In this document: in pieces, positions 31,260 through 39,086 of the stretch
Layout: every line of letters begins with the position of its first letter
Numbering within the stretch: position 1 is the first letter of the stretch
From: Timonella corticicola
Lineage (GTDB): Bacteria > Actinomycetota > Actinomycetes > Actinomycetales > Cellulomonadaceae
Reading direction: 5' to 3'
DNA length: 64,000 nt
Assembly: GCF_042683685.1 (NCBI RefSeq)
Contig: NZ_JBHUOP010000006.1
Coordinates: 1 to 64,000, forward strand
The notes under the pieces: model-generated
Databases searched by the model: none
What the model was told of the DNA's origin: nothing
The model's input: the letters and a program-made list of their open reading frames with translations, nothing else
Position numbers and translations under genes: made by a program

Positions 31260-31295
31260 GTCCGCCGACCCCGCTGTGCAGCGGGGTCGGCGGAC
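31260..31295 (-). terminator. Terminator after regX3
   Basis: A 15-bp perfect GC-rich stem (31260-31274 with 31281-31295) with a 6-nt loop lies 16 nt past the stop codon. The minus-strand tail is CTTCTTGTTTCC. Confidence 0.8.
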
Positions 31296-31310
31296 GAAAC
31301 CGTCAGCGCG

Positions 31311-32027
31311 CTATGAGCCGGAGGGATCAGTGAACTTGTATCCCAGTCCACGTACCGTCAACACGAGTTGGGGGTGTCCCGGGTCCTCCTCGATCTTGGC
31401 GCGGATGCGTTTGATGTGAACGTCCAGAGTCTTGGTGTCTCCCACGTAGTCCGAGCCCCACACCCGATCAATGAGTTGACCACGGGTCAGCACACGACCT
31501 GCGTTTCGGAGCAGGTACTCAAGGAGGTCAAACTCCTTGAGCGGGAAGGAGACCGATTCACCGTTCACGGTCACGATGTGGCGCTCGACATCCATCTTGA
31601 CCGGGCCCGCAGCAAGGACCTGGTCGTTCTCCTCGGAGGCCTGTCGGTCCTGTTCGACCGGAGCCGAGTGGTTGCGGCGCAGCACGGCACGCATGCGGGC
31701 GAGCAACTCGCGGAACGAGTACGGCTTGGTGACATAGTCATCCGCGCCCAGTTCCAAGCCCACGACCTTATCGATCTCGCCATCCTTGGCAGTCAGCATG
31801 ATGACCGGGACATTGCCGCGTTGGCGCAGTTCCCGGCACACCTCGGTGCCAGAGATACCGGGAAGCATCAGATCCAGCAGCACCAGGTCCGGCTGCTCGG
31901 CGTCATATGCCTCAAGGGCCTCGTTGCCTGTTGCAACAGCCACAACGTCGTATCCTTCACGCGTGAGCTGATACGTCAGCGGCTCACGGTACGACTCTTC
32001 GTCCTCAACAACTAAGATGCGCGTCAC
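31311..32027 (-). CDS. regX3: Phosphate-responsive response regulator (RegX3/PhoP type)
   Basis: OmpR-family regulator of 238 residues. The receiver domain has the acidic pair in VVEDEE and phospho-acceptor Asp52 (LLDLMLPG), with conserved MLTAKD and VTKPYSF. The C-terminal winged helix includes DLLEYLLRNAGRVLTRGQL and the terminal VRGLGYKF. Start GTG 32027 overlaps the senX3 stop (GTGA). Adjacency to senX3, phoU and pst supports a role in phosphate starvation control. Confidence 0.93.
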   Translation of the reverse strand: MTRILVVEDEESYREPLTYQLTREGYDVVAVATGNEALEAYDAEQPDLVLLDLMLPGISGTEVCRELRQRGNVPVIMLTAKDGEIDKVVGLELGADDYVTKPYSFRELLARMRAVLRRNHSAPVEQDRQASEENDQVLAAGPVKMDVERHIVTVNGESVSFPLKEFDLLEYLLRNAGRVLTRGQLIDRVWGSDYVGDTKTLDVHIKRIRAKIEEDPGHPQLVLTVRGLGYKFTDPSGS

Positions 32028-33358
32028 GCGCCCTCCTCATTATCGTCAGGTTCCGCCTTGCGCGGGATGCTGCGCACCTGCAGCACGTCGGTTGGTAGTA
32101 AGACTCTGTTGGGTCGCTCAAACCGGGTGCGACCCGTTCCGGTGGGTTCTGGGATGTCGATGTCGTCGTAGTAGTCATCGTCCTCGGAGATTGATGTCTC
32201 TGGACTTTGCTTGACCTCGGCGGGAATGCGCAGCGTGAAGGTTGATCCCTGGCCCTCGCGCGACCATACCGTGACGTCACCGCCATGGTCTGCGGCAACA
32301 TGCTTGACAATCGAGAGCCCAAGCCCTGTTCCACCTGTGGCTCGTGAGCGCGCCGGGTCGACGCGATAGAAGCGCTCGAAGATACGGCTCTGGTGTTCCG
32401 GCGAGATGCCGATACCCTGGTCGACCACCGTGATCTCGACGAGGTCGCCCTTTTGGGTGACGCCGACCCCCACGTTCGTCTTCTCCGGAGAGTAGGCGAC
32501 GGCGTTGTCGACCAGATTTCGCACTGCGGTGACGAGCAGATTGTGATCGCCGTACACGTGGGTGTCGAGGTCTCCCCCGACGGTGAGGGTGATGTCCTTA
32601 CCTTGAGCGACGACTCGGGCGCGATCCGTGGCCTCCTCGATGACCCCACGCACCTGAACGACGCTCGCCGGGTGTGTGGACCCCTCCAGTTGGAGACGCG
32701 AGAGCTCGATGATCTCCTGCACGAGTTGCGCCAAACGCTTGGACTCCTGGCTCATTCGTCCCGCAAAATGGCGCACGGCCTCTGGATCGTCTGCTGCGTC
32801 CTGGAGCGTCTCCGCGAGCAGACCGATTGCTCCAACAGGTGTTTTGAGTTCGTGTGAGACATTGACGGTGAAGTCCCGGCGGATGGTCTCAACCCGCTTG
32901 GCCTCGGTTTTATCCTCCGCGAGTACCAGTACATGGTCGGCGTTGAGTTGCGCGACCCGCACCTGAAGCATCACGCGACCGCGCCCCACGGGACCGAGCG
33001 GAAGCTCGAGTTCCTCGTCGGCGATCAGGCCTGAACGTCGTACGGAGTCAATCATGTCCTGGATCGCGGGGTGCACGATCTTGTTTCCACGCACTACACC
33101 CAGCGCATAGGCAGGCGCACTCGCCCGCAACACGGTATCGTCGTTCGAGATGATGACCGCAGCCGAGCGCAGAACTGACAGGACCCTGATAGCACCGCCA
33201 TCGAGCCCAGTCGAACGCAACGAACTTGCCGTACGCTGCTGCTTCTCACTGAACGTGAAAGCAAGCGTGGCAAAGACGCCAACAGCGATGCCCACGGCTC
33301 CAGCGATGATCAGCGAAAAACTATCCACGCCCAATAGCCTACGGTGCAACCACACCAT
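32024..33358 (-). CDS. senX3: Sensor histidine kinase (SenX3 type)
   Basis: A 444-residue membrane kinase with one N-terminal TM segment (about 15-36), a PAS-like sensor (about 60-150), HisKA box NVSHELKTPVGA with His169, and an HATPase domain with the N box (LVDNAVAYSP), DQGIGI and GTGLGLSIV. ATG 33358 has GGAGG about 10 nt upstream. The single N-terminal TM and PAS domain match mycobacterial SenX3, which lacks an extracellular sensor and reads Pst activity, likely via PhoU. Confidence 0.93.
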   Translation of the reverse strand: MVWLHRRLLGVDSFSLIIAGAVGIAVGVFATLAFTFSEKQQRTASSLRSTGLDGGAIRVLSVLRSAAVIISNDDTVLRASAPAYALGVVRGNKIVHPAIQDMIDSVRRSGLIADEELELPLGPVGRGRVMLQVRVAQLNADHVLVLAEDKTEAKRVETIRRDFTVNVSHELKTPVGAIGLLAETLQDAADDPEAVRHFAGRMSQESKRLAQLVQEIIELSRLQLEGSTHPASVVQVRGVIEEATDRARVVAQGKDITLTVGGDLDTHVYGDHNLLVTAVRNLVDNAVAYSPEKTNVGVGVTQKGDLVEITVVDQGIGISPEHQSRIFERFYRVDPARSRATGGTGLGLSIVKHVAADHGGDVTVWSREGQGSTFTLRIPAEVKQSPETSISEDDDYYDDIDIPEPTGTGRTRFERPNRVLLPTDVLQVRSIPRKAEPDDNEEGA

Positions 33359-33433
33359 TTGGCGCCCACCTCCATCACCGCGGAGTGCAGAAACCGCAGA
33401 AATTTAGGGGTTTCTCGCATCACGCGGACAAGA

Positions 33434-33477
33434 GTTCATACATGCGACACCAGCCGTTTACCTTAGGGTTCCCCCAA
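33434..33477 (+). promoter_or_regulatory. Candidate Pho box between senX3 and phoU
   Basis: Four consecutive 11-nt units can be drawn: GTTCATACATG, CGACACCAGCC, GTTTACCTTAG, GGTTCCCCCAA. The first and third resemble the GTTCACC-type unit of PhoP/RegX3 sites. The position, 90-135 nt before phoU, suits autoregulation, but the match is degenerate. Confidence 0.4.
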
Positions 33478-33567
33478 ACACACTTGGCTTTGTCAGTGTA
33501 GAGGCTGTTGAGCAAGTCGATGACTTCGGTGTGCTCGCCTAAACTTTTACGTCCCAAAAGGAGCGAC

Positions 33568-34221
33568 ATGCGCAAGATCTTCGAGGCTGAACTTCAGGCC
33601 CTCGGTGACGACCTCGAGCAGATGGCCGAGCTCGTCCTCAAAGCAATCACCGGTGCAAGCAACGCACTGCAGACTCAAGACCTCACCCTTGCACAGCAGG
33701 TCATCGCCGACGACCAGGCCATCGATGCACTCGAACGAGACCTCGACGAACGTTGCGTTCTCCTGCTCGCGCAGCAACAGCCGGTTGCCACCGACCTCCG
33801 TGTCATCGTTTCGGTTCTGCGGATGAGCGCCAGCCTTGAGCGTATGGGCGACCTCGCTCGCCACATCGCAGAGGTATCGCGTCGTGCATTCCCAAACCCC
33901 GGTAGCCCCTCGCAGCTCCGCGACACCTACGAGCAGATGGGCGAGGCCGCGCAGCGAGTCGCGCAGCGTGTCTACGAGATCGTCACATCCCACGACCTCG
34001 AAGAGGCCGGTTCCATCGAACGCGATGACGATCTACTCGATGAGTTGCACAACTCCGTGTTCACCACCGTGCTTGGACCGGACTGGAAGGGAAGCGCGCA
34101 GGAGACAGTCGACGCTACCCTACTCTCGCGCTACTTCGAGCGATTCGGTGACCACGGCGTATCCGTGGCCCGCCGCGTCCAATACCTCGTGACCGGAGAG
34201 TTCGGCCCTGTCGAGGCCTAG
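33568..34221 (+). CDS. phoU: Phosphate signalling regulator PhoU
   Basis: A 217-residue all-helical protein that links the Pst transporter to the histidine kinase and keeps the Pho response off when phosphate is plentiful. ATG 33568 is preceded by AAAAGGAG; the frame runs 20 codons further upstream without a ribosome site. Two three-helix repeats are visible, each with the metal-binding pattern (LERMGDLARHIAEV and YFERFGDHGVSVARRV). It is divergent from senX3. Confidence 0.96.
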   Translation: MRKIFEAELQALGDDLEQMAELVLKAITGASNALQTQDLTLAQQVIADDQAIDALERDLDERCVLLLAQQQPVATDLRVIVSVLRMSASLERMGDLARHIAEVSRRAFPNPGSPSQLRDTYEQMGEAAQRVAQRVYEIVTSHDLEEAGSIERDDDLLDELHNSVFTTVLGPDWKGSAQETVDATLLSRYFERFGDHGVSVARRVQYLVTGEFGPVEA

Positions 34222-34265
34222 TTCCGCCTCACGGCTGTTCCCTTTCCCAACCTCTGTCCCTCAAC

Positions 34266-34334
34266 CGATGGGCCAAAAATGGTCCAGGCGCACATAAAAA
34301 AGATACGCACCTGGACGAAAAACAGCCCACTGGT
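34266..34334. repeat. Structured tandem repeat, copy A
   Basis: This shares the layout of copy B (34478-34546): outer arm CGATGGGC, AAAAA spacer, variable inner arm, conserved loop CATAAAAAAGATACGCA, second inner arm, CGAAAAACA spacer and outer arm GCCCA. The inner stem here is TCCAGG/CCTGGA. It lies in the phoU-gpmA convergent gap. On the minus strand a TTTTT run follows the stem, so a termination role is possible. Confidence 0.65.
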
Positions 34335-34343
34335 TTTTCTTTA

Positions 34344-34397
34344 CGACGAGCCCTCACTTACCAGCGTGACCATGCGCTGGTAGGTGAGGGCTCGTCG
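34344..34397. repeat. Long palindromic repeat (REP-like)
   Basis: Arms of 23 nt (34344-34366 with 34375-34397) pair with one T-G mismatch around an 8-nt loop. The right arm recurs at 8818-8846. It lies between the two tandem structured repeats in a convergent gap, a typical place for REP/BIME-like elements or bidirectional terminators. Confidence 0.75.
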
Positions 34398-34477
34398 GCA
34401 ATCGGGACCTGATGACTTCCCTGGGGCTGCATGGTGCCTGCTGGCGCTGCCAGTAGCCCAATCCTTTTACCTCAAGC
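34398..34477. other. Remaining phoU-gpmA spacer
   Basis: No gene or named element is seen. A short GCTGGCGCTGCCAGT dyad occurs near 34440-34454. Confidence 0.3.
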
Positions 34478-34546
34478 CGATGGGCCAAAAACATTCCGGG
34501 TCCGCATAAAAAAGATACGCATCCGGGCGAAAAACAACCCATCGAT
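34478..34546. repeat. Structured tandem repeat, copy B
   Basis: Same design as copy A at 34266-34334 with an identical core loop and A-rich spacers. Here the outer stem is CGATGGG/CCCATCG (7 bp). Stem letters differ from copy A while pairing potential is kept, which suggests selection on the fold. Confidence 0.65.
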
Positions 34547-34580
34547 GTTTTCGGGTACAGACGATCGGGTACAAACAATA

Positions 34581-34616
34581 AGGTCGGGCCCACCGGAAAA
34601 CCGGTGGGCCCGACCT
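34581..34616 (-). terminator. Terminator after gpmA
   Basis: A 16-bp perfect GC-rich stem (34581-34596 with 34601-34616) with AAAA loop lies 20 nt past the gpmA stop; the minus-strand tail TTATTGTTTGT is U-rich. Confidence 0.85.
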
Positions 34617-34635
34617 CTAACTCACAAGGGTTAGG

Positions 34636-35379
34636 TTACTTCTTGCCCTGGTTTGCAACAGCCTCAGCAGCAGCCTTCGCAGCCTCTGGGTCGAGGTAGC
34701 GGCCACCCTTTTCGATTGGCTTGAAGTTCTCGTCCAACTCGTACACCAGTGGCATACCGGTTGGAATGTTGAGTTCGGCGATGTCCTCGTCCGAGATCTC
34801 GTCGAGGAGCTTCACGAGCGCGCGCAGCGAGTTACCGTGTGCCGCGACCAGAACGGTCTTGCCAGCCTTGAGGTCATCCTTGATGTCGGACTCCCAGTAA
34901 GGGATCTCGCGCTCAAGAACATCCTTGAGGCACTCGGTGCGGACAGCGGCAGCGTCGCCAACGTAGCGTGGGTCAGCGTCCTGGCTGAACTCGGTGCCAG
35001 CCTCGATTGCCGGTGGTGGCACGTCGTACGAGCGGCGCCACAGCTTGAACTGGTCTGCACCATACTCCTCGAGGGTCTGCGCCTTGTCCTTGCCCTGGAG
35101 CGCACCGTAGTGACGCTCGTTCAGACGCCAGTCGCGCTTCACTGGAATCCAGTGACGGCCAGCAGCCTCAAGTGCGAGGTTGGCAGTGGTGATTGCGCGA
35201 AGCAGCATCGAAGTGTGCACGACATCTGGGAGGATATCTGCTTCCTTGAGGAGTTCACCACCGCGCTGCGCCTCTGCGCGGCCCTTGTCGGAGAGTTGTA
35301 CGTCAACCCAACCGGTGAAGAGGTTCTTAGCGTTCCATTGGCTCTCGCCGTGGCGGAGCAAAACAAGCGTGTAAGTCAT
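34636..35379 (-). CDS. gpmA: 2,3-bisphosphoglycerate-dependent phosphoglycerate mutase
   Basis: Glycolytic enzyme interconverting 3- and 2-phosphoglycerate. From ATG 35379 it is 247 residues, the standard dPGM length. The catalytic His is in LLRHGESQWN, with LNERHYGALQG and the second His in VAAHGNSLRAL. An alternative ATG lies 9 nt upstream. It follows mshA by 63 nt; mshA-gpm-senX3-regX3 proximity matches mycobacterial order. Confidence 0.97.
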   Translation of the reverse strand: MTYTLVLLRHGESQWNAKNLFTGWVDVQLSDKGRAEAQRGGELLKEADILPDVVHTSMLLRAITTANLALEAAGRHWIPVKRDWRLNERHYGALQGKDKAQTLEEYGADQFKLWRRSYDVPPPAIEAGTEFSQDADPRYVGDAAAVRTECLKDVLEREIPYWESDIKDDLKAGKTVLVAAHGNSLRALVKLLDEISDEDIAELNIPTGMPLVYELDENFKPIEKGGRYLDPEAAKAAAEAVANQGKK

Positions 35380-35442
35380 GATCCTCATTCTTTCATTTTT
35401 TCGGCCCGCGTGTGCGGGTCTTTCGTCCATATGGACACGTGT

Positions 35443-36756
35443 TCACGAGATTTTCGTGCGTTCTTTGATCACACCGTCATAAACCTCGAGGGTCGCTTTC
35501 GCGGCGTGCTGCCACGTAAACGTTGCGGCAACGGACCGGGCATTAGCGGCGAGCCGTTCACGTAGTTCCGGGTCGCTGAAGAATCTGCGGGTTTCCTGCG
35601 CCCACGTGACCGGATCATGGTTCGGAATGAGCAGGCCGGACTCTCCGTGCCGTACCGCCGTGCGTAAACCGCCCACCTCCGCCGCGATCACCGGGGTGCC
35701 GCAAGCCTGCGCCTCCACGGCAACGAGACCGAAGCTCTCATTTCGTGAGGGCATGGCCACAACGTCGGCAACGCGGAACCACGCTGCCAGCTCCTCACGC
35801 GTGCACGGGGGTTCGAACCTGACCTGGCGTCCCACCCCAAGCGCATGTACCAGTCTCTTCAGGTCGTCCAGAGCGCTCTCTTTGCCGGAGGCTCCGCCGA
35901 GAATCACGAGTTGCGGTGCCTGCACATCATCGGTTGCTCCCTGTTCACGGCAAACTTGTTGACCATGCGCGAGTTCACCGAGCATCTGCACCAGAACGTC
36001 GGCACCCTTGAGTGGCTGAATCCGTCCGGCGAACACCACAACGTTGTCGTTCGGTGTGAACCCGTGACGAGCGCGTTCCTGATCACGAGTCAGACCTTGC
36101 GGCGAAAGGTCCGAGAATGTCGTCAGATCCACGCCCGGGGGGACAACGTGGACACGATGTGGGTCAGCGTCGTAGTACTCGACAAGCTCGCGCGCCTCGT
36201 GCTCTGTGTTGGCCACGAGCGCATGTGCTTCCGAGACAACCTGCTCCTCGCCGAGGACACGCAGCCGCGGTTCAGGGGTGTCCCCCGGTGCTAGTTGAGC
36301 GTTCTTGACCCGCGCCATGGTGTGCATCGAATGAGCAAGCGGCACGTTCCAGCGATCAGCCGCGAGCCAGCCCACCTCGCCGGAGAGCCAGTAGTGGGAA
36401 TGCACGATGTCGTACCAACCGGGAGTCCGACCGGCTTCCGTACGCAGCACCCCCTGCGTGAAATAGCACAGTTGGCTGGGCAGGTCTTCCTTGTGCAGTC
36501 CCTCGAACGGTCCGGCCGTGATGTGATGCACGAGCACCCCGTCCGAGAGTTCTACGCGATCAGGCTCCCTGGAACTGGTCCGCCGGGTGAATATCTCAAC
36601 CGCCACGCCCTCGTGGGCAAGCGCCTTGGACAGCTCCGTGATGTACACGTTCATACCGCCTGCGTCTCCGATTCCGGGCTGCGCCAGCGGAGAGGTGTGG
36701 ACAGAAAGCATCGCAACACGAGTCGCGGTGCTGTCACAGGTCAGAGTCTTGGGCAT
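35443..36756 (-). CDS. mshA: D-inositol-3-phosphate glycosyltransferase
   Basis: First committed enzyme of mycothiol synthesis, transferring GlcNAc from UDP-GlcNAc to inositol 3-phosphate. ATG 36756 (MPKTLTC) has AAGGTGG 5-6 nt upstream and gives 437 residues; the frame extends 34 codons upstream without a better site. The GT4 fold shows PGIGDAGGMNVYI near the N-terminus, VHSHYWLSG, the GRIQPLKGADVL donor-site loop and the E-x7-E signature (ESFGLVAVEAQACGTPV). It indicates the organism makes mycothiol. Confidence 0.95.
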   Translation of the reverse strand: MPKTLTCDSTATRVAMLSVHTSPLAQPGIGDAGGMNVYITELSKALAHEGVAVEIFTRRTSSREPDRVELSDGVLVHHITAGPFEGLHKEDLPSQLCYFTQGVLRTEAGRTPGWYDIVHSHYWLSGEVGWLAADRWNVPLAHSMHTMARVKNAQLAPGDTPEPRLRVLGEEQVVSEAHALVANTEHEARELVEYYDADPHRVHVVPPGVDLTTFSDLSPQGLTRDQERARHGFTPNDNVVVFAGRIQPLKGADVLVQMLGELAHGQQVCREQGATDDVQAPQLVILGGASGKESALDDLKRLVHALGVGRQVRFEPPCTREELAAWFRVADVVAMPSRNESFGLVAVEAQACGTPVIAAEVGGLRTAVRHGESGLLIPNHDPVTWAQETRRFFSDPELRERLAANARSVAATFTWQHAAKATLEVYDGVIKERTKIS

Positions 36757-36920
36757 GTACCACCTTGCATTGGTCCTAGACCTCATTGTTCCAAAGCCTT
36801 GAAGGTAAGCACAAAAGACGTGTCCACCGAATGGGAATGTGACGTATGACCGGCGCATAGCCCGACACCTAGGGCCATAGGTCCCACGGTTTTACAGGGC
36901 GTAACGGGCAGCATTGAACA

Positions 36921-37217
36921 ATGGACACCATTGCAGACCCGCTCGCAGCAATCCGTAACCTCGTTGGCGCTGACGAACCAGAAGCCGCAGTCGTCCCAGC
37001 ATCCGCCGAGGACTGTGCCACCTTCGACGACGATGCAATCGTCTGCACCTGCGCCAACGTGAACGCCGGAGAGATCCGCAACCTCGTCCGTTCTGGAACC
37101 TGCAACTCCCTCGACGACATCCAGGTCAAGACCCGCGCCGGAGGGGGCTGCGGTGCCTGCCTACCATTCGTCGCAGGAATCGTACAGGTCGAGATCGGCC
37201 TACGCCCGCAAGACTAG
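36921..37217 (+). CDS. Stand-alone BFD-like [2Fe-2S] domain protein
   Basis: A 98-residue protein whose C-terminal half matches the bacterioferritin-associated ferredoxin-like domain of nitrite reductases and Bfd: Cys42 and Cys44 (VCTCANV), and Cys77 and Cys80 (GGGCGAC). The first 35 residues are acidic and without assigned fold. No nitrite reductase or bacterioferritin gene is nearby. It may carry electrons for an iron-release or redox partner elsewhere. The start is ATG 36921; no ribosome site is evident and translation may be leaderless. Confidence 0.8.
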   Translation: MDTIADPLAAIRNLVGADEPEAAVVPASAEDCATFDDDAIVCTCANVNAGEIRNLVRSGTCNSLDDIQVKTRAGGGCGACLPFVAGIVQVEIGLRPQD

Positions 37218-37221
37218 GTTC

Positions 37222-38304
37222 CTATGCTTCAATTGGCAACACGCATGCCGGGCTTGGCAGCCGCACGCTCGTGCGCTCTGAGAACTCACGGCGGGTTGCA
37301 TCGAAACTCAGAACATCAACCGTGTGAGAATTCTGGTTGGCCACGACAATGATGTCGTGCCCTGCCAGTGCATCTGTGCCCTCGATGACTCGGAAGTGCC
37401 GTGGCCAGGCCCCTATAACCGGTGCCGAAGCGATCCGGCGTAGCGATCCGTCATCCACAACATCGAAAACCACGACCTGGTCAACGCCACGCAGCGCAAC
37501 ATACAGACGTTCCTGGTCCGCTGACAACTCCACGTGGGATGCCCAGTACTCCTGCTCTGTGTCCTCAAGTAGCAGCCCATCCCAGACAATCTGTCCGCTA
37601 CCGTCAGCGGTGCTATAGGCAACCGTGTAGACCTTGCCGTCCAACTCCCCCACCACATAGGCGTGGCCATTCAGACCGCACGCAATATGCCGTGGCCCCA
37701 TGCCACCGGGGAACTCAACAGCGGACCCGAGTGCATCAAGGTTTGGAGCACCGTTCGAGTCCTGTGAGATTGCATAACGGAAGATGCGATCTGCACCAAG
37801 GTCTGTAACCCATACGTACTGTGAACCAGGCAATTGGCCCGCGAAATGAGCATGCGGACCCTCTTGCCGGTCTGCAACAGGCCCGGTTCCGGTCTGCTGG
37901 AAGTTGCGCCCGCTGGCGCTCTGTGAGTCGTGAGTGAGTGGAAGCTGCTGCGAGAACACAGACCCGCTGCCATAGTTTGTGACAATTGCCTGCCCACCGG
38001 CGACAATCACGTGACAGGGGTGTGCACCACGCGTCGAAACCCGCGCAACGATTTCCAGTTCTTCGTCAGTTACGGCGAGTTCCGTGAGTTCCCCCTCCGG
38101 ATTCTCAGAAACCGCTATAACACTGGAGTGGTCACGATCCCATGTAATAAATGATGGGGAACTCAGTTCAACTTTTTGCTGCAGATCGGTGATTTGCGCG
38201 GACGAGGCATCAAGGCTGGCATACCAAATACCCTCCTCCGGGAATTCCGCGATGTCATGGGGATAGGTACCGAAATAGAGGCGCATCGAATTAGTTCCAT
38301 TCAT
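37222..38304 (-). CDS. Lactonase-family seven-bladed beta-propeller
   Basis: The roughly 360-residue product resembles the 6-phosphogluconolactonase (Pgl/YbhE) and muconate-cycloisomerase-like propeller family: FGTYPHD at the start, SFITWDRD, HPCHV, DLGADRIFRY, GMGPRHIA, WPRHFRV and VANQNSHTV blades. Possible starts are GTG 38310, ATG 38304 and ATG 38286; none has a clear ribosome site. No other pentose-phosphate gene is adjacent, so lactone hydrolysis in that pathway is plausible but not certain. It is convergent with the BFD-like gene (4-nt gap). Confidence 0.8.
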   Translation of the reverse strand: MNGTNSMRLYFGTYPHDIAEFPEEGIWYASLDASSAQITDLQQKVELSSPSFITWDRDHSSVIAVSENPEGELTELAVTDEELEIVARVSTRGAHPCHVIVAGGQAIVTNYGSGSVFSQQLPLTHDSQSASGRNFQQTGTGPVADRQEGPHAHFAGQLPGSQYVWVTDLGADRIFRYAISQDSNGAPNLDALGSAVEFPGGMGPRHIACGLNGHAYVVGELDGKVYTVAYSTADGSGQIVWDGLLLEDTEQEYWASHVELSADQERLYVALRGVDQVVVFDVVDDGSLRRIASAPVIGAWPRHFRVIEGTDALAGHDIIVVANQNSHTVDVLSFDATRREFSERTSVRLPSPACVLPIEA

Positions 38305-38416
38305 GGGCACAACTGCATGTTCGCCGGATAACCATAACAGGCTGTGAGTTACCTGTATGCATTCACAGCGATTCGCAGATTGGCGGCTAACTTAACTTGG
38401 GGACGCAAGAAACAGT

Positions 38417-38450
38417 AAACGGGGTGCTCCCTCATGGGAACACCCCGTTT
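38417..38450 (-). terminator. Terminator after lsr2
   Basis: A 15-bp stem with one mismatch (38417-38431 with 38436-38450), 4-nt loop, 10 nt past the stop; the minus-strand tail is ACTGTTTCTTG. Confidence 0.75.
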
Positions 38451-38460
38451 AATACCAGAG

Positions 38461-38790
38461 TCAGTGTGCCGCGTCGTATGCGTCGCGGATTTCCTGTGGA
38501 ACGCGTCCGCGCACATTGACCTCGTAGCCATTTGCACGAGCCCAGTCGCGAACCTCGGTAGCTGAAGGGCCACCAACGGTTGCGGCACGGCCCTTGCGCG
38601 CACCACGGGTGCCACGGCCAACCTTACGGGATACTGCTACGTATTCAGCAAGAGCTTCACGAAGCTTCTCAGCGTTGCTGTTGTTCAGGTCGATCTCGTA
38701 GGAAACACCGTCAAGGCCGAACTGAACGGTCTCGTCTGCGGAACCACCATTGAGATCGTCCACAAGGATGACTTGAACCTTCTGTGCCAT
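38461..38790 (-). CDS. lsr2: Lsr2-family nucleoid-associated protein
   Basis: Xenogeneic silencer that binds AT-rich DNA, functionally like H-NS. From ATG 38790 it is 109 residues, the usual length. The N-terminal dimerisation part starts AQKVQVILVDDLNGG; a basic linker (GRGTRGARKGR) precedes the C-terminal DNA-binding domain with the minor-groove RGR motif (NVRGRVP). AT-richer acquired DNA such as 3074-5965 would be a natural target. Confidence 0.96.
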   Translation of the reverse strand: MAQKVQVILVDDLNGGSADETVQFGLDGVSYEIDLNNSNAEKLREALAEYVAVSRKVGRGTRGARKGRAATVGGPSATEVRDWARANGYEVNVRGRVPQEIRDAYDAAH

Positions 38791-38874
38791 TTCAAACTCT
38801 TTCGTTAGCAAATTGCGTTGGACTGTAAAACGATGATTACAGAATCCAATCAAATCGTCAAATGAAAACGCTAT

Positions 38875-39045
38875 TCACTCATCCGAAGAATTCGGTGACT
38901 CCTGCTGTGCTTCTCGCTCTAATTCGGCCAGTTGCGCACGCTCGTTTTTGTCAGCTCGAAGCACGAATCTCATGACAAAGTAAAACAGCACTCCGACCCC
39001 AATGGACGGAACCAAGGCCGCAAATCCCAGCCAAAAGCCTTCCAT
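38875..39045 (-). CDS. Small single-TM membrane protein
   Basis: A 56-residue protein starting at ATG 39045 with GGAGG 9 nt upstream. It has one hydrophobic helix (about residues 4-28, ending in FVLRADKNER) and a Glu-rich cytosolic tail. No named family is recognised. The strong ribosome site and clean membrane topology support a real gene. It lies 41 nt after lysS and 84 nt before lsr2 on the same strand. Confidence 0.75.
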   Translation of the reverse strand: MEGFWLGFAALVPSIGVGVLFYFVMRFVLRADKNERAQLAELEREAQQESPNSSDE

Positions 39046-39086
39046 ACCAACGCCCTCCAATTAATGGGGTGCAACACCCATACTCG

